Source: Novosphingobium resinovorum
GTDB lineage: Bacteria > Pseudomonadota > Alphaproteobacteria > Sphingomonadales > Sphingomonadaceae
Direction of reading: 5' to 3'
Assembly: GCF_001742225.1 (NCBI RefSeq)
Contig: NZ_CP017078.1
Coordinates: 186,001-250,000 of the forward strand
DNA: 64,000 bases
The translations under genes were made by a program, and so were the position numbers. Positions within the stretch are counted from its first letter, which is position 1; each line of letters opens with the position of its first letter. Positions 26,551 to 35,353 of this stretch are shown here, in pieces. Below the pieces are notes generated by a model that searched no databases, was not told the DNA's origin, and was given only the letters and a program-made list of their open reading frames with translations.

Positions 26551-26947
26551 GAATTCCGGCTTCTCGCGCCGGGATCAAGCGGCAAGGTGCCAAAGCATGA
26601 TGAACCCGAGGGACGATATCTCGATGCCGACCAGACCGTCTGACGCACTGCGCCTTCGAGCGCGTGAATTTGATTAGGCGATCGGTATCGCGGATCTCAT
26701 CGTGGCCAGCGGTCAAGGGCCGCGCCAATAGGCCGGACATATGACTGCACCGTCCGACGGCGATTTATGCGACGAACACCTTGCTAACCGGGCCGTTCCA
26801 CATATGCGTCAGAGCCAAATTTACACGCCGAAACACACCGCATCCCGCTTGCCCTCATCACAGAAATTGGCCTTCCTATACAGACCCTGTTTCGCAAACG
26901 ACCCAAGCAAATGGCGACCATCGGGAAGTGAGCCGATGGTCACCGCC

Positions 26948-28481
26948 TTAATGATTTACCGGATCGAGCGAGGTGATTGTGGCGTTCAAGTCCGGCACAA
27001 TGCGCCGAACTTGCGCTGCGATGAACATAACTGCCACCGGGTCTCCGAATGTGCCGGCAGACGGGGGCCCGATCACCCGCAGGGTTTTTTTGAATCGTGC
27101 CATCGCTTCCAACGCCTTCGCAATTTGCGGTAACATCGAAACCCAAGCCGTTTTCGTGCACACTTAGCATGCCCTGCTCGACGAGCGAAACGAGGACAGG
27201 ATTATCGGACAAAGCGGATCTAGCATCTAGACCCGTACAGTTTATCACCAGATCGTAATCTCTGCGTAGCCGCGTCTTGTCAGCGCCGACTTGCATATCG
27301 GCTGTCACATTCAATGATTTTGCCGGTGCGTCGACATTAAGGAGGGTGGCAGCAAGAAAACGGACGCGGCCCTTTGCCTCTGCTTTGCGAACCATTTTAT
27401 CGTTCATCACAGGGGCGCGAAAGCGATGCACATCATAGTAGACCCGCAGCTTTTTCAGGAAGCGTTGCTGCTCATCGATCGGCAATTGCGGCCAAAGCTT
27501 CCATACCGTGTCCCGAACGGCGTCGAAAGGATCATGCCAGCTTCCGCCCGCTTCCTGCACGCGACTGATTTCGGTACGCAGGGCGCGGCACCACCGACGG
27601 ATAGAAGGAACTTCGTCCGCAAGAAAAGTGGGAACTGGCGCATCCGTATTCGGCACTTTCGGTTTTGCTGCCGCCGCGTCCTCGGATGGGCGTTCAACAA
27701 TGTCGGGAGCATGTGCTGAGGGGCGTAGTCCGCGTCGGGAAATGACCGTTATATCGCATTGAGGGCGCTCCCGCAGCAATGTCGAAACAACATCAAGCGC
27801 GGTCAGACCACTGCCGACGACAAGAGCCCTGGCATTGTCAGCGACGTCGAGCAGACGCCGCGGCTCAAGCGGGTTGGCTACGATCGCCGGGTGCAAGTGG
27901 GCAGAAGCGGGAAACGGAGCGCGCAAGGAAGGCTCAGGATTGCCGGTCGCGATAACTAAAAGCTCGGCAGTCAGAACGCCGTGTTCTTTGGTCTCAACCT
28001 GATAAATCTCGTTAGCGCAGGTGACAGAGATGGCGACATCACGGACGTGTCGAAGCGTCGACCCGCACTTGGCCTCGCGCGCTTGCTTTGAAACTGTGTA
28101 GGAAAAGAACGAGCCGAGGTCGCCGCGCCGAAGGAATGCGTGTCCTGCAGGACCGAGGCAATCGGGGTCTCGATCGAGGATCCGCTCTGCCAAGCACCAC
28201 TGCAACAACTCATCGGGGCAGGCTGGGTCTATCATATGGCCTTCCAGCGGTCCGTTGAGTCGGTGGTCTGGATCCATTGTTGAATAGGCTAGCCCCGCTC
28301 CGATCACTTCGCGTGGTTCAATAACGGTGATCGCAACTGGAACGTCGGTTGTACGCAGGACTTGAACCGCCAGGGTTGCCGCGCTGAAGCCGCCACCCAC
28401 GATGATCATCCGTCGCATGGCGGCACCTTTGATAGGGGTAGAAACCTCGGCATCTTGCATTTGGGCCTCATCTTGGTTCAT
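26948..28481 (-). pseudogene. FAD/NAD(P)-binding oxidoreductase (NAD_binding_9 type), frameshift near the C-terminus
   Basis: The N-terminus carries RRMIIVGGGFSAATLAV, a dinucleotide-binding GxGxxG motif, then ITVIEPREVIGAGLAYS and a second nucleotide site ARALVVGSGLTALDVVSTL (about residues 215-235). This is the FAD/NAD(P)-binding 'NAD_binding_9' protein pattern, of unknown substrate. The frame stays in family to NGLGFDVTANCE, then leaves it. The expected ending, MARFKKTLRVIGPPSAGTFGDPVAVMFIAAQVRRIVPDL, is found in a neighbouring frame and ends at 26948. A one-base indel near 27120-27140 therefore breaks the gene, or it is a sequence error. The start at 28481 is uncertain; a start 21 codons later also fits. 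It follows the SDR gene in the same direction. Confidence 0.75.
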
Positions 28482-28761
28482 CTAATCGCTCCGGCTTCTT
28501 TTCGTCATGTGGACACTGCCTGCCGCAGTTCGACATTTGACTCCGTTGTTTTTGCATGGCTCCCAGAAAGGAGCCTAACCACCTGCCGCCGTCATCAACC
28601 CCGTTCGCGCTGGGCGACAGCACGCCGGTTTGGGCGCAGCCCTCAAGGAATTGGCATTGCAGGCTTTCTGAGTTTGCATGTGACGCTGCTGGTGCTCGGT
28701 TTTGTCCCAATCATGCCGCTTGTCGGACAGGAACCGTCGGTGTGGCGTCGGCCAGAACGAC

Positions 28762-29565
28762 CTAGACCTTCTCCAGGGCGTCGATTGCTTCTGGCGTCTG
28801 CGTCAGCCGGTGGACCAGTCGCAAGGATCCGGCAGCGGTGAAGCCGCCATCCACCGGGATCGCGGCGCCGTTCACAAAGGTCGAATCGCTTGACGCCAGA
28901 AACAGCACCACTTTGGAAATCTCGTCGATTTCACCATGCCGTCGCGCAGGGCTGGCGTGGCGCATCGCTGTGAAATGGGGGAAGCCAGCGGAAAGCTCAC
29001 TGATGATCGTGCCCGGGCAGACCGCATTCACTCGGATTCCGAATTCGCCCAACTCGGATGCGGCGGTGCGCGTTAGGCCCAGAAGCGCAGTCTTGCTACA
29101 GGAATAGGCCACGCATTTCACGCCCACGAAGGATGCCAGCGAACCGATGTTGATGATCGAGCCGTGCCCGGCCGCCTTCATTACGGAGCCGACATGCTTG
29201 ATACCTAGAAATGGCCCGGTGATGTTCACGCCCATCACGCGGGACCAATCCTCAATTGATGTATCCAGCGTACCGTGCTGGTTAATAATTCCGGCATTGT
29301 TGACCAAAATTGAGATGCGGCTCTTCCAGTCCAGCACCGCCTGAACGACGCCCCGCCACTCATGCTCTTGCGCGACATCCAATTTGAAAAACTTGATTTC
29401 GTGACCGGCCTTCCGCATTTCTGCTGCGAAACGCTCACCTTCTTCGATCAGCACGTCGCAGATCGCGACGGCCGCTCCAGCTTCGGCGAACAGCCGGGCT
29501 TGGGACGCCCCCTGACCTCTTGCGCCCCCGGTGATGATGGCGACCTCTCCCGCAAGCCTTTCCAT
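28762..29565 (-). CDS. Short-chain dehydrogenase/reductase (SDR)
   Basis: 267 residues from the ATG at 29565, chosen because GGGGGAGCT lies just upstream (the open frame extends 14 codons further). The cofactor motif is TGGARGQG (12-19), NNAG is at 89-92, and the catalytic residues are Ser142, Tyr154 and Lys158 (INIGSLASF, YSCSK). The C-terminal VNGAAIPVDGGFTA is usual for classical SDRs. An Asp after the second strand (ICDVL) suggests NAD+. It is divergent from the exporter operon across a 411-base region. The substrate is unknown; a dihydrodiol or cyclic alcohol dehydrogenase role in the sulfonate island is an inference. Confidence 0.88.
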   Translation of the reverse strand: MERLAGEVAIITGGARGQGASQARLFAEAGAAVAICDVLIEEGERFAAEMRKAGHEIKFFKLDVAQEHEWRGVVQAVLDWKSRISILVNNAGIINQHGTLDTSIEDWSRVMGVNITGPFLGIKHVGSVMKAAGHGSIINIGSLASFVGVKCVAYSCSKTALLGLTRTAASELGEFGIRVNAVCPGTIISELSAGFPHFTAMRHASPARRHGEIDEISKVVLFLASSDSTFVNGAAIPVDGGFTAAGSLRLVHRLTQTPEAIDALEKV

Positions 29566-29976
29566 GTGTTCAGCTCCCCCTTCACTCACAGCTCTGACTA
29601 GCTCCAAATTTAGCGTGGTCGTGAAACGGAAAGCAATTCCTCTATTGATCGTCTTTTAGATTTCACCTACCGTTCGCGAATTTTCGATACCCGTTTGCCG
29701 GTTCGACAAATTAACATGCCGTAGCATGCTCAATTTGCTGCAGATTTTTGATAGAAATTCGGAAGCGGCGGTGTGCGGCCCCCGGTGAACATGCTTAAAT
29801 CAGAATGATATATTAATATTGACCAATTTTCCGATACAGCATAGCGTTCTTCCGCAGGGCTCAGACGACAGTTGGTAGCCAGGCTTTAGAGCGCTTCCGT
29901 TGTCTTGGGCGGAACACCTTTTTGAGTGGCACGGAGAAAAGTCGACCGCCCCCGCGAGGTGTGAGCGGCTCTGTCG
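29566..29976. promoter_or_regulatory. Divergent regulatory region between the SDR gene and the exporter/sulfocatechol genes
   Basis: These 411 bases carry no gene and are AT-rich in the middle. Visible elements are the inverted repeat CATGC-CGTA-GCATG near 29715 and the operator-like near-palindrome at 29798-29818. The leftward SDR/FAD genes and the rightward exporter genes must both be started here. Confidence 0.55.
29798..29818. promoter_or_regulatory. Operator-like near-palindrome, copy 1
   Basis: This AT-rich 21-base site begins AATCAGAAT. The same left half occurs at 31872 and, with one change, at 36610. At 36610 the right half is the near-complement TATTCTGATT; here the right half is more degenerate. 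It lies about 160 bases ahead of the exporter gene. Confidence 0.4.
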
Positions 29977-31017
29977 GTGTCGGAGATGCGGCCATCTGCA
30001 ATGCTTGTGAAATATCCCATCGTCACGCAGCTCAAAATCGCCTTTCCCGGAGTTTCGATCTCGGTGCTGATCGCCGTCGCGGCGCAGTTTCTCTCGGAGC
30101 ATTACGGGGCCCCCGCGATGTTGATGGCATTGTTGCTGGGGCTGGCGCTGAACTTCTTGTCTGAAGAAGGAACGCAGACCGCCCCAGGCGTCGCAATCGC
30201 CTCAAAGACTATTCTGCGTCTCGGGGTGGCGCTTCTTGGTGCGCGCATCTCGGTGGATATGCTGAGCGGCCTGGGGGGCTGGATGATCATCCTGATAATA
30301 TCAGGAGTCGTGGCGACGATCCTGTTTGCCCTGGCCGCATCGCGTTTGTTTGGGCGTGGGTGGGGCTTTGCATTGCTGACCGGCGGATCGGTTGCGATAT
30401 GCGGTGCGTCTGCGGCTATGGCCATCGCTTCGGTTCTGCCAAAGACCGAACGATCCGAAAGGGATCTGATCTTCACCGTGCTTTCGGTCACGGTCCTATC
30501 GACCGTTGCGATGATCCTTTATCCAATCTTGTCACAGGCACTGGGTTTTTCATCGCGCGCGGCTGGGGTTTTCTTGGGCGGGACCATCCACGACGTGGCG
30601 CAAGTGGTCGGCGCTGGCTTCTCCATCGACAATGAAACCGGAGAAAACGCCACGCTGGTCAAACTGGTGCGCGTCGCGATGCTGGCACCGGTTGTCTTGG
30701 CTATCTCGATTGTCGTGCGACCGTCGGAGACATCCCAAGCACCGGACAGCCAGAAACGGCAACCTTTGCTGCCCAGGTTTTTGATCGGGTTTCTTGTTCT
30801 TGCCGGCGTCAATTCGGTTGGTTTTATCCCTGACAGCGTCGGCAACTATCTGGCGGAGATATCCCGATGGGCATTGTTGATCTCGATCGCGGCGGTAGGG
30901 ATCAAGACATCGCTTAAAAAGATTCTCGGGGTCGGTCCTGTCGCCATTGCGCTGATCGTGCTCGAGACGCTGTTTCTGGGGTCATTCATTCTTGGCGGGC
31001 TGCAACTGCTGGTGTGA
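29977..31017 (+). CDS. YeiH/UPF0324-family putative sulfate/sulfite exporter
   Basis: About 340-346 residues, full length for the family, with some ten hydrophobic spans. The signature GGSVAICGASAAMAIASVLPKT (about residue 135-155) and FLGGTIHDVAQVVGAGFSI (about 200) are family hallmarks. Start choice is open: GTG 29977, ATG 29986 or ATG 30001; none has a strong ribosome site. Its stop overlaps the GTG start of the TauE-like gene by four bases, so the two are coupled. Sulfite made when 4-sulfomuconolactone is hydrolysed must leave the cell or be oxidised, and this gene fits that need. A partial homologue lies at 1-536. Confidence 0.85.
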   Translation: MSEMRPSAMLVKYPIVTQLKIAFPGVSISVLIAVAAQFLSEHYGAPAMLMALLLGLALNFLSEEGTQTAPGVAIASKTILRLGVALLGARISVDMLSGLGGWMIILIISGVVATILFALAASRLFGRGWGFALLTGGSVAICGASAAMAIASVLPKTERSERDLIFTVLSVTVLSTVAMILYPILSQALGFSSRAAGVFLGGTIHDVAQVVGAGFSIDNETGENATLVKLVRVAMLAPVVLAISIVVRPSETSQAPDSQKRQPLLPRFLIGFLVLAGVNSVGFIPDSVGNYLAEISRWALLISIAAVGIKTSLKKILGVGPVAIALIVLETLFLGSFILGGLQLLV

Positions 31018-31841
31018 CCGACGCGACCTGGCAGGCCGCGGTGCGCAACTGGCCGGGCGGACTAATGGTGGAGCAAAAGATCGGCATGTCCAGCGCACCT
31101 GAAGCTTGGGTGGTTGCTGCAATAGCAGCCTTCCTTATTGGCATGGCGAAGGGCGGTTTGGCCAATGTGGGGGTTATCGCCGTTCCCTTGATGTCCCTGG
31201 TCAAGCCGCCGCTTACCGCTGCCGGATTGCTGCTCCCGATCTATGTCGTTTCTGATGCATTCGGCGTCTGGCTTTATCGGCACCGGTATTCTGCCTCCAA
31301 TCTGCGCATCCTGATTCCTTCGGGATTTTTTGGGGTCCTGATTGGCTGGTTATTGGCCGGGCAGATCTCCGACGCGATTGCCAGTGTCATTGTTGGTTTC
31401 ACCGGCTGCGGCTTCGTGGCTGTGCTGCTGGCACGACGAGGGGTGCCATCGGTGCCGCGTCAAGCCAACGTGCCCAAAGGATGGTTTCTGGGGGTGGCCA
31501 CCGGCTTTACCAGCTTTTTGACTCATTCCGGTGCGGCGACCTTCCAGATGTTCGTGCTGCCGCAACGGCTGGACAAGACCATGTTCGCGGGCACATCAAC
31601 GCTTACCTTTGCTGCCATAAACCTATTCAAGATTCCGTCCTACTGGGCATTGGGACAGCTTTCGACTTCCTCGGTCATGTCCGCGCTAGTGTTGATTCCG
31701 GTGGCCGTGGCCGGGACGTTCGCAGGTGTTTTTGCGACGCGCAGGCTATCGACATCCTGGTTCTTCATTCTGGTCCAGGCGATGTTGCTGGTGGTCTCCA
31801 TTCAGCTTCTGTGGAGGGGAATGTCGGATATCCTGAACTAG
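31014..31841 (+). CDS. TauE/SafE-family sulfite exporter
   Basis: 275 residues from the GTG at 31014, overlapping the upstream stop. It has about eight hydrophobic spans; IGMAKGGLANVGVIAVPLMSLVKPPLTAAGLLLPIYVVSD at residues 42-82 is the conserved first half repeat of TauE/SafE proteins, and THSGAATFQMFVLPQRLDKTMFAGTSTLTFAAINLFKIPSYW is the second. Members next to taurine and sulfoacetate degradation genes export sulfite or sulfoacetate. The coupling to a YeiH-type exporter and to desulfonation genes supports sulfite or sulfate export here. Confidence 0.88.
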   Translation: MTDATWQAAVRNWPGGLMVEQKIGMSSAPEAWVVAAIAAFLIGMAKGGLANVGVIAVPLMSLVKPPLTAAGLLLPIYVVSDAFGVWLYRHRYSASNLRILIPSGFFGVLIGWLLAGQISDAIASVIVGFTGCGFVAVLLARRGVPSVPRQANVPKGWFLGVATGFTSFLTHSGAATFQMFVLPQRLDKTMFAGTSTLTFAAINLFKIPSYWALGQLSTSSVMSALVLIPVAVAGTFAGVFATRRLSTSWFFILVQAMLLVVSIQLLWRGMSDILN

Positions 31842-31871
31842 CTGGAGATCGCAATGTCAGAACGCTCAATC

Positions 31872-31892
31872 AATCAGAATGTAATCTTGACA
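31872..31892. promoter_or_regulatory. Operator-like near-palindrome, copy 2
   Basis: This 21-base site begins AATCAGAAT and its right half ends CTTGACA. It matches the symmetric pattern at 36610-36630 in most positions. It lies 57 bases ahead of the cycloisomerase start. A second shared word, ATACCGTTCCGAT, follows at 31897-31909. Confidence 0.45.
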
Positions 31893-31896
31893 TAGA

Positions 31897-31909
31897 ATAC
31901 CGTTCCGAT
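31897..31909. repeat. 13-base word shared with the flavoprotein promoter region
   Basis: ATACCGTTCCGAT occurs here and again at 41749-41761, in the gap between the IclR regulator and the flavoprotein gene. Both are non-coding sites ahead of genes of the same island, which suggests a common regulator binding site. Confidence 0.5.
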
Positions 31910-31948
31910 TTATTGCTTCGAGTGAAGCTGCCCGTCCGCTGAGATGTC

Positions 31949-33322
31949 ATGACATTTTCCCCGCTTGATTCCGCCCTGCTTGGACCGTTGTTCGCGACCG
32001 ATGAAATGCGCACGGTCTTCTCCGAACGGCGTTTTTTGGCGGGAATGCTTCGTGTTGAAGTGGCCCTGGCGCGCGCGCAGGCGGCAGAGGGCCTTGTCAG
32101 TTCGGAATTGGCCGACGCGATCGAGGTTGTTGGTACTGCCGGGTTGGACCCCGAGGCGATGGCGGCGACTACTCGCATGACAGGAGTGCCCGCAATATCG
32201 TTCGTCCGTGCGGTGCAATCGGCCCTGCCGCCCTCACTGGCGGGTGGATTTCATTTCGGCGCCACCAGTCAAGACATCGTGGATACGGCCCACGCGCTCC
32301 AGCTGGCCGAGGCACTCGATATTATAGAAGTCGATTTACACGCCACTGTCAGCGCAATGATGAATCTGGCCGCTGCTCACTGCAATACACCCTGTATCGG
32401 GCGCACGGCCTTGCAGCACGCAGCGCCAGTTACGTTCGGCTACAAGGCGTCCGGCTGGTGCGTTGCCCTGGCGGAGCATCTGGTGCAGCTTCCCGCGCTG
32501 CGAAAGCGGGTTCTGGTGGCGTCGCTAGGGGGGCCGGTTGGTACCCTTGCCGCGATGGAGGAGCGGGCCGACGCTGTACTGGAGGGTTTCGCTGCGGACC
32601 TGGGGTTGGCCATTCCCGCCCTGGCCTGGCACACGCAGCGGGCCCGGATCGTCGAGGTGGCCAGTTGGCTGGCCATATTGCTGGGAATTCTGGCAAAAAT
32701 GGCCACCGATGTCGTTCACTTGTCCTCCACGGAAGTGCGCGAGCTTTCCGAACCTGTAGCGCCGGGCAGGGGGGGCTCCTCGGCGATGCCTCACAAGCGG
32801 AACCCGATTTCCTCGATTACCATCCTGTCCCAGCATGCTGCGGCAGGGGCCCAGCTCTCCATTCTCGTGAACGGCATGGCCAGTCTGCACGAACGTCCGG
32901 TGGGGGCGTGGCATTCGGAATGGTTGGCTCTGCCGACGCTGTTCGGCCTTGCCGGCGGTGCCGTGCGCGAGGGCAGGTTTCTGGCCGAGGGGCTGCTGGT
33001 CGATGCCGACCAGATGGGTCGCAATCTACAATTGACCAATGGCCTGATTTTCAGCGACGCGGTAGCCGGCCAGTTGGCAAAGCACTTGGGTCGGGCCGAG
33101 GCTTATGCCGCTGTCGAGGATGCCGCCGCCGAGGTGTTGCGTTCAGGCGGCAGCTTTCAGGGTCAGCTGAACCAGCGCCTGCCCGATCACCGCGACGCTA
33201 TCGCTATTGCTTTTGATACGACGCCGGCGATCCAGGCCGGGGCCGCCCGCTGCCGTAGTGCGCTGGATCATGTGGCTCGTATTCTTGGACCCGCCTCTAC
33301 CATCGGATTTCAAGGAGGCTAA
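31949..33322 (+). CDS. pcaB2: 3-carboxymuconate/3-sulfomuconate cycloisomerase (PcaB-like)
   Basis: 457 residues, fumarase/aspartase superfamily. The signature PGRGGSSAMPHKRNP (about residues 270-285) and the early boxes GFHFGATSQDIVDTA and GRTALQHAAPVTFGYKASGW match bacterial PcaB (3-carboxy-cis,cis-muconate cycloisomerase). Beside a type II protocatechuate dioxygenase, a sulfomuconolactone hydrolase and maleylacetate reductase, the likely substrate is 3-sulfomuconate, cyclised to 4-sulfomuconolactone, as known for PcaB2 of Hydrogenophaga intermedia S1 and Agrobacterium radiobacter S2. The sequence alone cannot separate the two substrates. The next gene starts five bases after its stop. Confidence 0.85.
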   Translation: MTFSPLDSALLGPLFATDEMRTVFSERRFLAGMLRVEVALARAQAAEGLVSSELADAIEVVGTAGLDPEAMAATTRMTGVPAISFVRAVQSALPPSLAGGFHFGATSQDIVDTAHALQLAEALDIIEVDLHATVSAMMNLAAAHCNTPCIGRTALQHAAPVTFGYKASGWCVALAEHLVQLPALRKRVLVASLGGPVGTLAAMEERADAVLEGFAADLGLAIPALAWHTQRARIVEVASWLAILLGILAKMATDVVHLSSTEVRELSEPVAPGRGGSSAMPHKRNPISSITILSQHAAAGAQLSILVNGMASLHERPVGAWHSEWLALPTLFGLAGGAVREGRFLAEGLLVDADQMGRNLQLTNGLIFSDAVAGQLAKHLGRAEAYAAVEDAAAEVLRSGGSFQGQLNQRLPDHRDAIAIAFDTTPAIQAGAARCRSALDHVARILGPASTIGFQGG

Positions 33323-33326
33323 TGAC

Positions 33327-34229
33327 GTGACGACACTGTTTGAGGCGACGACCATCCCGATTTGCGAGGGCCCGCGCGACCAGACCGCCGAGATCCTTTT
33401 CGAGATGCCGCCGGGTGCGTGGGATACCCATTTTCATGTTTTTGGCCCAGTTTCATCGTTTCCATACGCAGAACACAGGCTCTATTCCCCACCGGAGTCG
33501 CCACTTGAGGATTATCTGGTGTTGATGGAGGCTTTGGGGATCGAGCGCGGCGTTTGTGTCCATCCGAATGTTCATGGTGCCGACAATTCGGTGACGCTCG
33601 ACGCAGTTGCGCGGTCCGATGGTCGTCTGCTGGCGGTGATCAAGCCACATCACGAGATGACTTTTGTTCAGCTGCGGGACATGAAGGCGCAGGGGGTCTG
33701 CGGGGTACGTTTTGCCTTCAATCCGCAGCATGGCTCGGGCGAGTTGGATACTCGTTTGTTCGAGCGTATGTTGGACTGGTGCCGCGACCTAGGCTGGTGC
33801 GTAAAATTGCATTTCGCGCCCGCTGCGCTGGACGGTCTGGCTGAACGTTTGGCGCGCGTCGATATTCCGATCATCATCGATCATTTCGGGCGGGTGGACA
33901 CCGCGCAAGGTGTGGATCAGCCGCACTTCCTGCGTTTGCTCGATCTGGCCAAACTGGACCATGTCTGGATCAAGCTTACGGGGGCAGATCGTATTAGCGG
34001 TTCCGGCGCGCCATATGACGATGTCGTGCCCTTCGCGCACGCTTTGGCAGATGTGGCGCCCGACCGCCTCCTCTGGGGTTCGGATTGGCCGCATTCAGGC
34101 TATTTCGATCCGAAGCACATACCCAATGACGGCGACTTGTTGAACCTTTTGGCGCGTTTTGCCCCCGATGCTGAACTGCGTCGTAAGATCCTTGTGGACA
34201 ACCCGCAGCGCCTGTTCGGGGCTGCTTGA
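33327..34229 (+). CDS. Amidohydrolase, probable 4-sulfomuconolactone hydrolase
   Basis: 300 residues from the GTG at 33327, preceded by AAGGAGG. The metal-binding pattern of the amidohydrolase-2 (COG3618) family is visible: DTHFHVFG (His35, His37), IIDHFGR and LLWGSDWPHSG (Asp253). In the known 4-sulfocatechol route a member of this family hydrolyses 4-sulfomuconolactone to maleylacetate and sulfite. The neighbours on both sides are the enzymes just before and after that step, which makes the assignment strong. Related 2-pyrone-4,6-dicarboxylate lactonases are the alternative. Confidence 0.85.
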   Translation: MTTLFEATTIPICEGPRDQTAEILFEMPPGAWDTHFHVFGPVSSFPYAEHRLYSPPESPLEDYLVLMEALGIERGVCVHPNVHGADNSVTLDAVARSDGRLLAVIKPHHEMTFVQLRDMKAQGVCGVRFAFNPQHGSGELDTRLFERMLDWCRDLGWCVKLHFAPAALDGLAERLARVDIPIIIDHFGRVDTAQGVDQPHFLRLLDLAKLDHVWIKLTGADRISGSGAPYDDVVPFAHALADVAPDRLLWGSDWPHSGYFDPKHIPNDGDLLNLLARFAPDAELRRKILVDNPQRLFGAA

Positions 34230-34241
34230 GGAGCCGAGCCG

Positions 34242-35297
34242 ATGCAACCTTTCGTCTACGAAACAGCCCCAGCGCGCGTCGTTTTCGGGCGCGGCACTTC
34301 GCAGAATCTGCGGCGGGAACTTGAGGCCCTGAATTTTGGCAGGGCGCTGGTTCTTTCCACGCCCGACCAAAAAGAACAATCGCTGCGAATTGCCCAGGGC
34401 CTGGGTTCTCAGCTGGCGGGGTCGTTCCACGCCGCTGCCATGCATACGCCTGTCGAGGTCACCTTGCAGGCGCTTGAGGTGCTGAAGGATGTGCAGGCCG
34501 ATTGCATCGTGGCGATTGGCGGCGGCTCAACCATTGGGTTGGGCAAGGCACTGGCCCTGCGCACCGATCTGCCGCAGATCGTCGTCCCGACGACTTATGC
34601 CGGCTCGGAAATGACGCCGATCCTGGGAGAGACGGAAAACGGGCTGAAGACCACACAGCGTAATCCCAAAGTGCAGCCGAGGGTGGTTCTCTACGATGTG
34701 GACCTGACTGTGACGCTTCCGGTGCAGGCCTCGGTTACATCAGGCATGAATGCGATCGCCCATGCGGCCGAGGCATTATATGCGCGGGACGGCAATCCGG
34801 TGATCTCGCTGATGGCCGAAGAGGCGATCCGCGCGCTGGCCCATGCCCTGCCGCGTATCGTTGCCACTCCCGACGATATCGAAGCGCGCAGCGATGCCCT
34901 CTATGGCGCGTGGCTGTGCGGAACGTGCCTGGGTTCGGCCGGAATGGCGTTGCACCATAAGCTCTGCCACACCCTCGGCGGAAGTTTCGATTTGCCACAT
35001 GCCCCGACCCACACGGTCATCCTCCCCTATGCGCTCGCCTATAATAGTGATGCGGCCAGGCCCGCAATGGCAGCCATCGCGCGCGCGCTGGGCATGGCGG
35101 ATGCAGCGATGGGCATGAGAGCGTTGTCCATGCGGTTGGGCGCCCCGACATCGCTGCGTGAGTTGGGCATGGCAGAAGCCGATCTTGACCGCGCCGCCGA
35201 CCTGGCCACGCAAAATGCCTATTGGAACCCGCGACCCATCGAGCATGGGCCGATTCGTAACCTTCTGGGACGGGCCTGGGCTGGAACTCCGGTCTGA
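34242..35297 (+). CDS. macA: Maleylacetate reductase (iron-containing alcohol dehydrogenase family)
   Basis: 351 residues, the length of maleylacetate reductases. The cofactor region has IVAIGGGSTIGLGKALALRTDLPQIVVPTTYAGSEMTPI, and the metal/active-site region has SGMNAIAHAAEALYA and GMALHHKLCHTLGGSFDLPHAPTHTVILPYALAYN. It reduces maleylacetate to 3-oxoadipate with NAD(P)H. It starts 12 bases after the hydrolase, in one operon. 3-Oxoadipate would then enter the TCA cycle through enzymes not in this window. Confidence 0.92.
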   Translation: MQPFVYETAPARVVFGRGTSQNLRRELEALNFGRALVLSTPDQKEQSLRIAQGLGSQLAGSFHAAAMHTPVEVTLQALEVLKDVQADCIVAIGGGSTIGLGKALALRTDLPQIVVPTTYAGSEMTPILGETENGLKTTQRNPKVQPRVVLYDVDLTVTLPVQASVTSGMNAIAHAAEALYARDGNPVISLMAEEAIRALAHALPRIVATPDDIEARSDALYGAWLCGTCLGSAGMALHHKLCHTLGGSFDLPHAPTHTVILPYALAYNSDAARPAMAAIARALGMADAAMGMRALSMRLGAPTSLRELGMAEADLDRAADLATQNAYWNPRPIEHGPIRNLLGRAWAGTPV

Positions 35298-35353
35298 AGG
35301 ACCTAGAGGACAGTCAATTCATTGATCTGAAGTCACCAACGAGGAGATATGGG

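Larger units (their letters stand above)
25798..26947. other. Junction between trb operon and catabolic island, IS debris only
   Basis: This 1.15 kb stretch has no intact gene. It holds an IS3-type OrfA start (25903-25968) and the remains of an IS110-family transposase (about 26005-26550). From 26560 to 26947 I see nothing recognisable. The debris marks the left border of the sulfonate island. Confidence 0.6.

Noticed and set aside
26741..27133. Open frame of 130 codons at the left border of the island
   Set aside because: Overlaps the end of the FAD gene and shows no family pattern.
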